Of a stretch of 64,000 bases of DNA, positions 63,401-64,000 are shown in pieces (the first letter of the stretch is position 1; every line of letters starts with the position of its first letter). Made by a program: the position numbers and the translations under genes. Origin of the DNA: CPC320 sp002336405 (GTDB taxonomy: Bacteria > Pseudomonadota > Alphaproteobacteria > Rhodobacterales > Rhodobacteraceae). The DNA is taken from the NCBI GenBank assembly GCA_949372595.1, contig CASIAN010000009.1, positions 90,148 to 154,147 of the forward strand, given 5' to 3'. The notes under the pieces were generated by a model. The model saw only the letters and a program-made list of their open reading frames with translations. It had not been told where the DNA came from and searched no databases.

Positions 63401-64000
63401 TCATTGGCGCAATACCGCCAGTGTCAGCAGAGCGCTGGCAGGCGGCAGCGCGATGCCCGAATTTTCGACCAAAGTGAACTGCGTGGGTCTGCCGCCTGAT
63501 GTATCAACGCAGTACTCGGTCAGATCAGGCAAATTAAGCAGTAACGGCGCCAGCCCAAAGGTTTCTACACAGGTCTCAGGTCTGATGTGAGTGGCAGAAT
63601 GTGGAGTGGTGCTGACACTAGAATTATTTTCAGGTTCCTCCACGGTTCCGCTGGCAGTTACATTTATCTGCTTAACGACTGTCAGGGTCCCGTCTCTGTA
63701 GGTAATGGTATAGTTGTTTACGTCAAACGTGCCGTCTGTCGCAGCCGCCGCCGTGATCGTATAATCACCCGCATTGGCTGTCGCAGCCGTGCCAGTGCTG
63801 GTCAGGGTGACGCTGCCGATGGTCTCATTATTTTGCAGGTCATCTGCTGTGAACTCTGTACCGTCGAAGGTTTGCGTATCGCCGTAGGTTTTTGAGGCGG
63901 CGTCTGCGGTGATGGTCAGGGCCTTTTTGTTGATCGTTCCTTTCAGCTCGGGCTCTACAAAATCATAGCGTTGCAAGACGGTATGCAGGTCTGTCTCGCC
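63401..64000 (-). CDS. TpsA exoprotein, C-terminal end with MBG-like repeats (runs off window)
   Basis: The frame is open to the edge. It reads TDLHTVLQRYDFVEPELKGT, then KKALTITADAASKTYGDTQT and AGDYTITAAAATDG, NNYTITYRDGTLTVV: a repeat of the YDG/MBG type found at the C-terminal stalk of large filamentous haemagglutinin-like TpsA proteins. The last 100 residues carry two cysteines (ETCVETFG and TEYCVDTSG). The stop is at 63401-63403, 77 bases before the TpsB start. The N-terminal TPS domain is outside the window. Confidence 0.82.
   Translation of the reverse strand, partial: GETDLHTVLQRYDFVEPELKGTINKKALTITADAASKTYGDTQTFDGTEFTADDLQNNETIGSVTLTSTGTAATANAGDYTITAAAATDGTFDVNNYTITYRDGTLTVVKQINVTASGTVEEPENNSSVSTTPHSATHIRPETCVETFGLAPLLLNLPDLTEYCVDTSGGRPTQFTLVENSGIALPPASALLTLAVLRQ

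Overview
The window looks like the chromosome of a marine Roseobacter-type alphaproteobacterium (Rhodobacterales). This is inferred from gene content and order: lptF-lptG-lptD-surA-pdxA divergent from pepA-holC, nrdR-ribD, metF divergent from a MetR-type regulator, cysS-cimA, and many GTG starts and ATGA/GTGA overlaps. No rRNA, tRNA, CRISPR array or intact insertion sequence was recognised.

Layout. 1-9.2 kb: outer-membrane biogenesis operon (LPS export, SurA, start of pdxA), leucyl aminopeptidase and Pol III chi, a membrane-anchored retropepsin-like protease and a MarC protein. 9.5-13.8 kb: HxlR regulator with a palindrome at its start, an NTF2-like protein, an ABC-F ATPase, a GNAT enzyme and ndk. 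13.9-18.9 kb: a broken tfoX-like gene, cysS-cimA, a lipase-like hydrolase and a small membrane protein. 19.3-26.1 kb: nrdR-ribD and ribE, with a three-gene capsule export/assembly operon (kpsS, Wza/KpsD-type exporter, kpsC) between ribD and ribE. 26.1-30.1 kb: a decayed P-loop gene, an SDR, metF/metR with a LysR-type box, and a cold-shock protein. 30.5-33.1 kb: a bufferin-type RiPP operon (DUF2282 precursor, DUF692 enzyme, DUF2063 partner, DoxX protein) with operator-like inverted repeats. 33.3-40.8 kb: thrS, a hydrolase, an SDR, a rhodanese, a cyclic-nucleotide-binding protein, a UbiB-type kinase and a Sel1-like protein. 40.8-44.4 kb: a low-density scar with a frameshifted ridA, a methyltransferase fragment, another ORF remnant and two small proteins. 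44.5-54.0 kb: an unrecognised gene, a YqaA-type membrane protein, then a sugar locus (cupin, aldo/keto reductase, 2-hydroxyacid dehydrogenase, FucU/RbsD mutarotase, frcBCAK-like ABC transporter plus kinase, ROK repressor). 54.3-60.4 kb: a complete LivFGMH-type ABC transporter with Tat-exported binding protein and an unassigned polytopic membrane protein. 61.0-64.0 kb: a two-partner secretion locus (TpsA end with MBG-like repeats, frameshifted TpsB, IalB-like protein).

The most interesting module is the bufferin operon: a secreted four-Cys precursor, its probable Cys-modifying enzyme pair and a membrane partner, preceded by two inverted repeats and with a hairpin between precursor and enzyme genes. 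Other points worth a second look are the capsule genes placed inside the riboflavin locus, the AT-rich palindromes beside the HxlR and ROK regulators, and at least five broken genes. Several of the breaks are single-base events and could be real decay or assembly errors.
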